A stretch of 64,000 nt of DNA, taken from assembly GCF_002646595.1 (NCBI RefSeq), contig NZ_PDUD01000010.1:62001-126000 (forward strand), given 5' to 3'. Under the pieces are notes generated by a model that did not search any database, was not told the DNA's origin, and saw only the letters and a list, made by a program, of their open reading frames with translations. The translations under genes were made by a program, and so were the position numbers. Each line of letters begins with the position of its first letter. The first letter of the stretch is position 1. The DNA comes from Flavilitoribacter nigricans DSM 23189 = NBRC 102662. GTDB lineage: Bacteria > Bacteroidota > Bacteroidia > Chitinophagales > Saprospiraceae. Of the stretch, positions 26,218-33,885 are shown piece after piece.

Positions 26218-27198
26218 ATGAAAATCAGAACAAAACATTTTTTCTATACGATCGGTGCCTGCCTGGCACTTTGCCTGGTCGTATCCTGTCAAACTTCCAA
26301 ACCCGATCAGGAACAGGAAGCGCAAGCTAATACTCCCACCCAAGAAGATCAGATGAAGGTCGTAAAATTAAGCGCTCAGGATACTTCCGGCTTTGAGTCG
26401 ATCCGAAAATCATTTGTAACCAACAACCCCGGGTACGATCTGCATTATCATCCACAGACTACCGAACTGGAACAGCGCCCGGTACCCCGGCTGGCCTTCC
26501 TACAAACCGGCGGCGGGACCGCGATCATCAATGACGAATCTTCCAAGATCTCCGTGGGGGACATTATCAATATCCCCGCCGGTGCCCGGATGGAAACGGA
26601 CAGCCTGGTCGACTTACTGGTATTCGATATTCCCGAAGCCCCGCCGACTGAGATCCCGGTCTTTATCCGGCCGGACTGGGACCCCAATATCACCGACACT
26701 CCGGGCGGGTGCGCAACGGAAACGAACGCTTACCGGCGTATTTTGCTCACCTGGGAAGGACGCAACGGGCCTTACCTCTACCACGCCCTCAACGCTCACC
26801 GGGTACGCATCATGAATTCCTTCACCCACTACCATCCACTGGAAGGCGGTTTCGACGAATTCTATCTCGTACAGATGGCCCAGGCCAAAGCAAAGATCAT
26901 TACTTCGGAAAAGGTTGATCTGATCACGGAGCCGGGATCGGTCACCAAGGAGGATCTGCCGGATCTGCTCCAGCAAACACCGCTGGACGTCGGCGATCTG
27001 GTCTATCTCCCGCGCGGAGTGGCGCACCGCGGCCTGGACGGCGTGTTGGCCCAGGTCATTACGGTACCGGGTTTCATTCCCGGATCGGAGATCGGTATTG
27101 ACCACCACCTGAAGGCGATCAGCGACCGGCTTTCGCTGGAGGGGGAAGAACGTTTACCTTATCACGAAGAAGCAGCGGAAACGGTCGTGGTCAAATAA
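26218..27198 (+). CDS. Two-cupin lipoprotein
   Basis: Exported lipoprotein of 326 residues with lipobox VVSC (Cys at about 25). The first cupin barrel spans about 75-140 (FLQTGGGTAIINDE and VGDIINIPAGARMETDS) and lacks most metal ligands. The second (about 195-290) has FTHYHPLEGGFDEFYLVQMAQAK and LDVGDLVYLPRGVAHRGLDG, with the His/His/Glu/His set of a metal-binding cupin. It is probably an outer-layer isomerase, oxygenase or ligand-binding protein. The 3' end overlaps that of the convergent DUF6150 gene by 8 bp. The 230-bp gap before it holds a CGCCCG/CGGGCG hairpin near 25995 and nothing else recognised. Confidence 0.75.
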   Translation: MKIRTKHFFYTIGACLALCLVVSCQTSKPDQEQEAQANTPTQEDQMKVVKLSAQDTSGFESIRKSFVTNNPGYDLHYHPQTTELEQRPVPRLAFLQTGGGTAIINDESSKISVGDIINIPAGARMETDSLVDLLVFDIPEAPPTEIPVFIRPDWDPNITDTPGGCATETNAYRRILLTWEGRNGPYLYHALNAHRVRIMNSFTHYHPLEGGFDEFYLVQMAQAKAKIITSEKVDLITEPGSVTKEDLPDLLQQTPLDVGDLVYLPRGVAHRGLDGVLAQVITVPGFIPGSEIGIDHHLKAISDRLSLEGEERLPYHEEAAETVVVK

Positions 27199-27466
27199 GG
27201 TGCGATTTACTGGAATTGATCCAGCCGGCGTCCGATTGAACGTTGGTTCGGAAAACCACCAGATCGGCATCCCACTTGGAAGAGGCAAAATAGACGGCCT
27301 TTTTAGCTTCACTGCGAATACTGGTGTAGTACCAGATAGGACTACTGGAAGCATCCCACTGACTGGTGGTTTCGTAAATGGCCAGATCGGCATCAGACCG
27401 GATATCCGTTACATATACTTTGAGGTCAGCGTCGGAGGCGATATCCGTTTTGAATAAAATAGGCAT
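27191..27466 (-). CDS. DUF6150-type small protein with internal repeats
   Basis: A 91-residue soluble protein made of repeated short units: SDADLKVYVTDIRSDADLAIYETT near the start and SEAKKAVYFASSKWDADLVVFRT later, each a (D)ADL.VY strand-turn pattern. It ends QSDAGWINSSKSHLI. The composition and the tail fit the DUF6150 family, whose role is unknown. ATG 27466 is chosen; the frame is open for 40 residues further upstream but that part looks non-coding. The gene is convergent with the bicupin gene (8-bp overlap) and divergent from the rhomboid gene. Confidence 0.75.
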   Translation of the reverse strand: MPILFKTDIASDADLKVYVTDIRSDADLAIYETTSQWDASSSPIWYYTSIRSEAKKAVYFASSKWDADLVVFRTNVQSDAGWINSSKSHLI

Positions 27467-27524
27467 TGCGGTGTTTTTTTGTAAATTTATAAAAGCATTA
27501 TAAAAACGCGATAATCCCTCTAAT

Positions 27525-28364
27525 ATGCATAATGCCAGCCTTTTTGGCACCATTATTTTAATGTTAGCCGGCCTTGTAACGTACAAAGGGCTGCGTGATG
27601 CGTATTTTTTGGATCGTTACGCCTTCAAGATCGATCCGATCCTTATAGATCGCGAATATCTCCGGCTGCTCAGTTCCGGATTTTTGCACGCCGGCTGGCT
27701 CCATTTCGGTTTCAATATGATCGTACTGTTATCTTTCAGTTCTTCCCTGGAAGTGCTGTACGGTTTCGGTCCTTTCACGCTGCTCTATTTTGCCAGTCTG
27801 ATCGGAGGGAATTTGCTCGCGTTGTACATTCATCGCAACCACGGTGACTACAGTGCGGTGGGGGCATCCGGGGCGATTAGTGGTGTCGTATTGTCCTACC
27901 TGGTGCTCTTCCCCGATTCGGATATCGGTTTTATCCTGATCCCGATCAGCATCAAGAGTTGGATCTTTGCCCTGCTTTTTGTGGTGATCTCCATTTTCGG
28001 CATTAAAAGTCAGTCGGATAATATCGGGCACGAAGCCCACCTTGGCGGCGGCATTGTCGGCGTATTGCTCACGCCCTTTCTCGCACCGGAGGGCATGACC
28101 ATTCACTGGTGGGTTATGGCGATGATCCTGGTACCGACCACTTTGTTCCTGCTGCTGATCATCAGGAATCCGGCGGTGATGATGGTGCGGGAATACTGGG
28201 GAGAGAATGTGCGCGATTTCCAGTCCAGCTTAAATAAGACGGAAACACCCGCCAGTCGCCAGGCCGAATTGGACGATCTGCTGGATAAGATCCGGCTGCA
28301 GGGCTACGAAAGCCTAAGCCAAAAAGAACGAAAGCGCCTGGAGAACCTCAAGGACGAAATGTGA
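27525..28364 (+). CDS. Rhomboid-family intramembrane serine protease
   Basis: Polytopic membrane protease of 279 residues that cleaves substrates within or near the membrane. The catalytic dyad is visible: AVGASGAISG with Ser115 in helix 4 and GHEAHLGGGI with His172 in helix 6. The HFGFN segment (about 62-66, LHFGFNMI) is the conserved His/Asn helix-2 element. After the last helix (about 196-216) a cytoplasmic tail ends with LDDLLDKIRLQGYESLSQKERKRLENL, a short helical domain common on Bacteroidota rhomboids. It is divergent from the DUF6150 gene with a 58-bp shared upstream region. Confidence 0.92.
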   Translation: MHNASLFGTIILMLAGLVTYKGLRDAYFLDRYAFKIDPILIDREYLRLLSSGFLHAGWLHFGFNMIVLLSFSSSLEVLYGFGPFTLLYFASLIGGNLLALYIHRNHGDYSAVGASGAISGVVLSYLVLFPDSDIGFILIPISIKSWIFALLFVVISIFGIKSQSDNIGHEAHLGGGIVGVLLTPFLAPEGMTIHWWVMAMILVPTTLFLLLIIRNPAVMMVREYWGENVRDFQSSLNKTETPASRQAELDDLLDKIRLQGYESLSQKERKRLENLKDEM

Positions 28365-28483
28365 TCAAAACACTTTATAACCCGCAATCCTGACGGAACA
28401 TTGAAAGCCCCGATGGCGCATACACGCGCCGACCGGTAGCTTCCAACCGTAAGGATTGTACTGACTCCTAATATCGAAAAACC

Positions 28484-29581
28484 ATGACAAGCCCAACCAG
28501 AACATTCATAGTGGTGGCCATCCTTTGCAGCAGCCTCTTCCTGGCCTGTTCTTCCTCCAACAATTCAGCGGCCTCCGGTCCGGATACCGATCAGGCAGTT
28601 ATGCCGCAAGCGGCCGAATCCAATGCAGCCCTACCACCGATGGAGCAGGCGGCCACGGCTATCGTGAAGAGCCTGGATGCGGCGCAGCAGGAAAAAGCCT
28701 TGTATAGTTTTGACGATAAAGAACGGAAGAACTGGCACTTTGTACCCATGGTAAGAGGTGGGCTCCCGATGCGGGAAATGACCGAAGACCAGCGTAAAAT
28801 GGTGATGGACCTCCTGCAAACGGCGCTCAGTGAGCAGGGCCGGGAAAAAGTGCAGGGCATCATTCAACTGGAAAGAGTACTACAGGAACTCGAAAACCAT
28901 CCCTACGAAAATGACCGTCGCAATCCGCTGCTTTATTACCTCGCGCTTTTCGGAGAACCCGGCGGAGCAGATCCCTGGGGCTGGCGCTTTGAAGGACACC
29001 ATCTTTCCCTGAATTTCTCCTCCGTCGACCGCCACCTGGCCATTACTCCGGCTTTTATGGGCTCCAATCCGGCTATCGTCCGCGACGGCAACTACAAAGG
29101 AACGGAAGTTCTGAAATCCGAACAGGACCTCGGCCGGGAACTGGTGCATATGTTTACAACCGAGCAGGCGGCACAGGCTATTCTGCCCGATCCCGCTCCT
29201 AGAGACATCATCACTTTTGTGCAGCAAAAGGTGGAACTGGATGAATATTCCGGCCTGCCCTATACGGCCTTTACCGCACCGCAGCGGGCCAAACTTGAAG
29301 AACTGCTGACCGTCTACCTAGATAATATGAAACCCGAGATCGCGCGGGAACACTGGGATAAACTACAGGAAAGCGGCATGGATAAGCTGTATTTTGCCTG
29401 GATGGGCGGCATCGAACCCGGTGATCCGCATTACTACCGCATCCACGGCCCTACGCTCCTGGTAGAGTACGACAATGTACAGAACGGCAATAATCATATT
29501 CATACCGTTTGGCGCGATCTGACCAATGACTTCGGAGAAGATATCCTGCGGGCTCACTACGAGCACGGACATAAGCATTAG
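28484..29581 (+). CDS. DUF3500-family lipoprotein
   Basis: Lipoprotein of 365 residues; FLACSSSN gives the lipobox with Cys at about 22. The mature part carries the DUF3500 pattern: an N-terminal helical region (LDAAQQEKALYSFDDKERKNWHFVP), PLLYYLALFGEP, WGWRFEGHHLSLNFSSVDR, a middle DLGRELVHMFTTEQAAQAIL, and a final HIHTVWRDLTNDFGEDILRAHY. The several conserved His residues (EGHHLSLNF, DPHYYRIHGP, NHIHTVWRD) might bind a metal, but the function is not known. The gap to the rhomboid gene is 119 bp and contains only a small GGCGC/GCGCC hairpin near 28414. Confidence 0.85.
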   Translation: MTSPTRTFIVVAILCSSLFLACSSSNNSAASGPDTDQAVMPQAAESNAALPPMEQAATAIVKSLDAAQQEKALYSFDDKERKNWHFVPMVRGGLPMREMTEDQRKMVMDLLQTALSEQGREKVQGIIQLERVLQELENHPYENDRRNPLLYYLALFGEPGGADPWGWRFEGHHLSLNFSSVDRHLAITPAFMGSNPAIVRDGNYKGTEVLKSEQDLGRELVHMFTTEQAAQAILPDPAPRDIITFVQQKVELDEYSGLPYTAFTAPQRAKLEELLTVYLDNMKPEIAREHWDKLQESGMDKLYFAWMGGIEPGDPHYYRIHGPTLLVEYDNVQNGNNHIHTVWRDLTNDFGEDILRAHYEHGHKH

Positions 29582-30133
29582 ACCAGCGGATACTGGAAAA
29601 ATACAATCCACGACCGGCCGGGAAGATCGGAATACTTTCCCTTTTTGGCGCAAATTAAAATGGTTCGATAGTTAGCAATCATAGGAACCCAGAGTAGCTG
29701 TTTTGGGGATCAATCCGTACACCGTCGGGCAATTTCGCCAGCGGACCATGACCTTTATGATTTGATTGCATTGGTCCCGTTACTTTTAATCTTTAAAAGT
29801 GAACATATCCAAAAAGTACTCGTTCTATAGGATGTTTGGTATTTATTTTCGGAAGGTAAACGTTTTGCAGGCAAGCAACATTCGGAGCGAAGACCGAAGA
29901 AATAATGTAAATTGCTGTTTGTGATCATTACTGCCTCCGCTAATATTTCCGAAATTTTTCTGAATCGTAAACACGACTTAACAAAAACCATTAGTTACCC
30001 CCTTCATTCTACCCTCTGCATTAGATCCTCTCAGTAGATACCGATTTAGAAGCCTCAACTAAAAACACAAAAAACGATTTTCCATTGCGTGGCTCCGGGA
30101 GCCGTGTGATAACCATTATCTCTACATAAAACC
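29582..30133. other. Intergenic region without a clear gene
   Basis: About 550 bp. No frame with convincing coding character on either strand. Contains ACTTTTAA / TTAAAAGT (29782-29800) with a 3-nt loop and a GGCTCC/GGAGCC palindrome at 30091-30103, 30 bp before the CHRD gene. No exact TAnnTTTG box was found in front of that gene. Confidence 0.5.
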
Positions 30134-33100
30134 ATGAATTACCCTATGGCAAATTTTTCCAAACTTATCTTTTTAGGTATAGCCCTGATTAGCTTTTCTC
30201 TTCAGGCTCAAACTACTTTTGTAGCCAATCTCGCGGGCCGTAATCAAACTACTCCGGTAGTGACAATGGCCAGTGGAGAAGTTACGCTGCAGATCAGCAA
30301 CAATCAACTGATCGTTAGTGGTTCTTTTTCGAACCTATCCGATGAACTGGCCACCGATATTGCCGGTGGAGCTCATTTGCACGCAGGTTATGCGGGGCAG
30401 AATGGCGGTATCCTACAGAACCTCACGGTCACTGCGGACGCCGATCTGAAGGGTGGCACTTTCGAAGCCGCCAATAATACTTTTCCGCTGACCAGCGAAC
30501 TACAAGCTGCCATCGACGAAAGGAGACTTTACGTCAATGTTCATTCCCTGAGTCATCCGGGAGGGGAACTTCGCGGTCAGTTCCTGCGCGGCGATGCTAA
30601 CAGTTATTACACTTCCAATTTATTCGGTAGCAATGAGATCCCTTCCGTGATAACGCGGGGTCACGGTGCCCTGTCCATCGAGATCAAAGGCACGACCATT
30701 GCCATATCGGGTTCTTTTGCGGATCTGGAAGGTGATTTCGACGCGACTGTTAATGGAGGCGCTCACCTGCACCTCGCAAACGCCGGCACCAACGGTACCA
30801 TCTATTTCCCACTGGTAGCTACTGTAGACCCAGACGGTAAAGGCGGGGTGTTCACCCTGGAAGATAACACTCTAACGGTGGACGGATCCGAACTTACACC
30901 TTTTTCTTCCCGCAATCTTTACGCCAATATCCATACTACGGCCCACCCGTCCGGTGAGATCCGCGGGCAGGTAGTCGGGCAGGCATCCGTAGTCTTGCGG
31001 TCCCGGCTCACCGGCAGTAGTCAGGTACCGGTGCTGAATACCATCGGAGACGGCATAGTACTCACGGAGATCTTTCCGGATAGTACTCTCGTCGTTTCGG
31101 GCTCCTTCAACCGACTCAGTTCTAGCCTGGATGTCAGCATTGCAGGCGGCATGCACATTCATCAGGGATTGGCCGGTCAATCCGGCTCGGTCCTCATTCC
31201 ATTGTCGGTAGTTCCCAACGGAGACCTTAAAGGTGGTACCCTGACCGCACCCGATAATGGGTATACCGCTGATGCAGCTACTCTCGAGGCGCTGCTCAAC
31301 CGGTCTACCTACCTCAACGTTCATACGGTAAATCACGCCGGCGGCGAGCTCAGAGGCCAAAACCTGCCGGAAAGCAATGCTTATTTTCACGGTTTCGTAT
31401 CCGGCAACAGTAGCGCACCGGCCCATGCATCTACGGGGACAGGGCTGATCGTAGGTGAATGGCTGGGTGATCAACTAACGCTTTCCGGATCATTTTCCGA
31501 TTTGCGCAGCGCTGTCAATACGGAAATCGCCGGAGGTATTCACCTGCATTCGGCCATGATTGGTAGCAACGGCCCGATCGAATTCCCACTGACCATGCTC
31601 CTGGATGAAGACGCGCTGGGTGCCCAATTAATGGCGGATTCCAATACCTTTGACCTGGAAGAAGATCAACGGCAGCAACTCCTGGAACGCGGCATGTACG
31701 TCAATGTCCATACGATGGATGCCCCCGGCGGAGAGGTCCGCGCCCAGCTGCTGCACGAAGCCACTACTTTTTATATTGCACCATTGAGCGGAGCCAGCCA
31801 TACGCCGCCTTTTGAGACCAGTGCCTTCGGTACGGTGGCGGTAGAGGTTTCGGAGGACCGGGCGTTTCTCACAGGTTCGTTTTCCGGCCTTTCGAGTGAT
31901 TATGCAACTGCGGTCGGTTCTCATATTCATACGGGCATGGCCGGCCAGAACAGCGATGTGATCTTCGCCCTTCAGCCAACGCTGGGTGATGACAATCGCT
32001 CCGGTACTTATTTCGCGTCCGATAATACATTCACCCTCAATTTCAACCAAAGATCTGACCTGTCCGCCCGTAAGGATTACGTCAATATTCATACGGTAGA
32101 CCGGCCTGCCGGAGCCATCCGTGGGCAACTACTGCCGCTGGCTACGGCCTACTTTACTACTTCTCTGCTTGGGAGTAATGTGCCAACCCCCATCATTTCC
32201 GAAGGCCGGGGAGAAGTAAAACTGGAATTGACCGGCAATCAACTGGTCGCTTCGGGTAGCTTCCGCAGTCTTGCCTCTACGCTGGCTACCGAACTTGGCG
32301 GCGGAGCACACATCCACCTGGGGGCCGCCGGAGAAACCGGAGATGTGGCATTTCCGCTAACGGCTTCCCAAACCCTCAATCTGCTGGGTGGTCTTTTTAC
32401 CCCACAGGACAATACGTTTGAATTGACGGATGAACAGGTGGAAGCGCTGTTCGGAGAAATGTACTATATCAACATCCATACAGCCCTAAATATGGACGGA
32501 GAGATCCGTTCCCAGATCCTGCCGGAAGTCAATTTTTATCCCAGTGCACCCGAGATCACTTTCCCTGCCAACGGTGAAACGCTGGTGCTGGAAGGAGATT
32601 CCGCCATGGCTTTCACGGCCAACTGGATGCCCGCAGTAGACAGCAACCGCGTGATCTATACCTGGCAACTGTCCGCCATTCCTGATTTCACCGGCATCCT
32701 GGTCAGCGAGAATGTCGGTACCGATCTGTCTTTTTCCACCACCTTCGGGATCGTGGATGATCTGCTGGCGCTGGCCGGGATCGAAGTGGGTGCTTCCATC
32801 AACCTGTACCACCGTGTAATCGCTACCGACGGTAGCCTGACGAAAGTTGGCGCCGGTTCTCTTGTCACCATTCAGCGGGGTGAAGTAACAGGTATCCGCG
32901 ACTTTTTGCCCCGGGAAAATTGGGGACTTCGGGTTTATCCGACCCTATCCCGCCCCAACAGTGAGATCAATGTAAATATCCGGGCGGCGAGATCCACGGA
33001 GGCCCAACTGGTACTTTTTACCGGTACGGGACAACAGTTACGCACCGAAAATATTCAATTGCTGCAAGGGGACAACCGGCAGTCGATCCAGTTACCGGAC

Positions 33101-33181
33101 CTCAGCGCCGGCACCTACTATATCAACCTTATTGTAAATGGGCAGTTATTACCGGCCCAAAGAATCCTGGTTGGAAAATAA
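30134..33181 (+). CDS. Secreted protein with six CHRD repeats and a T9SS sorting domain
   Basis: Exported surface protein of 1015 residues. A signal peptide (KLIFLGIALISFSLQAQ) is followed by six CHRD (chordin-like) domains of about 120-130 residues from residue 27 to about 795. Each begins with a F.A.L.GSN.TP-like strand, has an AGGAHLH.G.AG..G centre and ends with a VNVHT..HPGGE.RGQ.L motif. The fifth copy lacks the AGG before HIH. An SusE/fibronectin-like part (about 805-920) and a type A T9SS C-terminal domain (about 930-1015, LRVYPTLSRPNSEINV to AGTYYINLIVNGQLLPAQRILVGK) follow. CHRD domains are thought to mediate adhesion or ligand binding. ATG 30146 is an alternative start just before the signal peptide. 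Confidence 0.88.
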   Translation: MNYPMANFSKLIFLGIALISFSLQAQTTFVANLAGRNQTTPVVTMASGEVTLQISNNQLIVSGSFSNLSDELATDIAGGAHLHAGYAGQNGGILQNLTVTADADLKGGTFEAANNTFPLTSELQAAIDERRLYVNVHSLSHPGGELRGQFLRGDANSYYTSNLFGSNEIPSVITRGHGALSIEIKGTTIAISGSFADLEGDFDATVNGGAHLHLANAGTNGTIYFPLVATVDPDGKGGVFTLEDNTLTVDGSELTPFSSRNLYANIHTTAHPSGEIRGQVVGQASVVLRSRLTGSSQVPVLNTIGDGIVLTEIFPDSTLVVSGSFNRLSSSLDVSIAGGMHIHQGLAGQSGSVLIPLSVVPNGDLKGGTLTAPDNGYTADAATLEALLNRSTYLNVHTVNHAGGELRGQNLPESNAYFHGFVSGNSSAPAHASTGTGLIVGEWLGDQLTLSGSFSDLRSAVNTEIAGGIHLHSAMIGSNGPIEFPLTMLLDEDALGAQLMADSNTFDLEEDQRQQLLERGMYVNVHTMDAPGGEVRAQLLHEATTFYIAPLSGASHTPPFETSAFGTVAVEVSEDRAFLTGSFSGLSSDYATAVGSHIHTGMAGQNSDVIFALQPTLGDDNRSGTYFASDNTFTLNFNQRSDLSARKDYVNIHTVDRPAGAIRGQLLPLATAYFTTSLLGSNVPTPIISEGRGEVKLELTGNQLVASGSFRSLASTLATELGGGAHIHLGAAGETGDVAFPLTASQTLNLLGGLFTPQDNTFELTDEQVEALFGEMYYINIHTALNMDGEIRSQILPEVNFYPSAPEITFPANGETLVLEGDSAMAFTANWMPAVDSNRVIYTWQLSAIPDFTGILVSENVGTDLSFSTTFGIVDDLLALAGIEVGASINLYHRVIATDGSLTKVGAGSLVTIQRGEVTGIRDFLPRENWGLRVYPTLSRPNSEINVNIRAARSTEAQLVLFTGTGQQLRTENIQLLQGDNRQSIQLPDLSAGTYYINLIVNGQLLPAQRILVGK

Positions 33182-33335
33182 AGCGTTCAATTGTCCTCTT
33201 AACGCCTTTATAAAGTTGGTTTGCGCCCTGCTGCTCCCGGAGTGGCGGGGCGTATTTGTTTTGGAGATCGCCACCAGTCTTGGGCCTACTTTCCCGGGCA
33301 AGCCCGCCCATCACCACCATGATCAAATGTTAAAA
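33182..33335. other. Intergenic DNA upstream of the BlaI operator
   Basis: No reading frame of note. GCGTT...AACGC words flank the start, and a GC-rich CTCCCGGAG palindrome lies near 33235. No T-run follows, so a terminator for the CHRD gene is not evident. Confidence 0.4.
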
Positions 33336-33389
33336 TACGACATCAGACGTAGATTTATTTGCATCTACGTCTAGTGTCGTATATATTTG
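33336..33389 (+). promoter_or_regulatory. Operator dyad with embedded promoter of the BlaI/M56 operon
   Basis: Arms of 19 bp, 33336-33354 and 33363-33381, are inverted repeats matching at 17 positions; the core is AGACGTAGAT / ATCTACGTCT and the outer part TACGACA / TGTCGTA. The -33 TTTG (33358-33361) lies in the 8-bp spacer and the -7 box TATATTTG (33382-33389) starts directly after the right arm, with the ideal 20-bp spacing. A BlaI dimer bound here would block the polymerase. The expected start is near 33395. Confidence 0.85.
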
Positions 33390-33486
33390 TGCATACGATA
33401 AATGAAAAAGGGAAGCTGAAGATCAGCAATCCGCCAAAATATTTGGCTCATCGGCAGTCCTACCTCCCTTTACAAAATTGTGCTTT

Positions 33487-33885
33487 ATGGAAGAACAGGA
33501 GATCTACGAGCCCAGTAATTCCGAACTGGAGATCCTGCAGATACTTTGGGCCCATGCCCCCGCCACCGTGCGCTTTGTACACGAACAGATCAATCTGAAG
33601 CGGGAAACCGAGATCGGATATACGACGGTACTGAAACAAATGCAGCGACTGGCCGACAAGGGAGTCGTGAAACGCAAACTGAAGGGTAAGACCCATTATT
33701 ACAGCGCCATTCCCAAACAATCGGAGATCCAGCAAAATCTTTTCCAACGCTTTCTTTCCAATGTATACGAAGGCTCGGCCATGAAATTGGTCATGCACGC
33801 GCTCGGGCAGGGTAATACCAGTCCGGAAGAATTAAAGAAACTGGAACAGTGGATAGAAGAACAAAAAGACCAACAACATGAGTAA
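33487..33885 (+). CDS. BlaI/MecI/CopY-family winged-helix repressor
   Basis: Dimeric DNA-binding repressor of 132 residues. The N-terminal winged helix has SNSELEILQILWAHAPATVRFVHEQI and IGYTTVLKQMQRLADKGVVKRKLKGKTHYYSA, the family signature with its recognition helix. The C-terminal helices (NLFQRFLSNVYEGSAMKLVMHAL) form the dimerisation part that is cut by M56 proteases in BlaI. ATG 33487 is used; a TTG 9 nt upstream is less likely. It overlaps the M56 gene by 8 nt. Its probable operator is the dyad at 33336-33381, so it should repress its own operon and be released by cleavage triggered through its partner. Confidence 0.93.
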   Translation: MEEQEIYEPSNSELEILQILWAHAPATVRFVHEQINLKRETEIGYTTVLKQMQRLADKGVVKRKLKGKTHYYSAIPKQSEIQQNLFQRFLSNVYEGSAMKLVMHALGQGNTSPEELKKLEQWIEEQKDQQHE

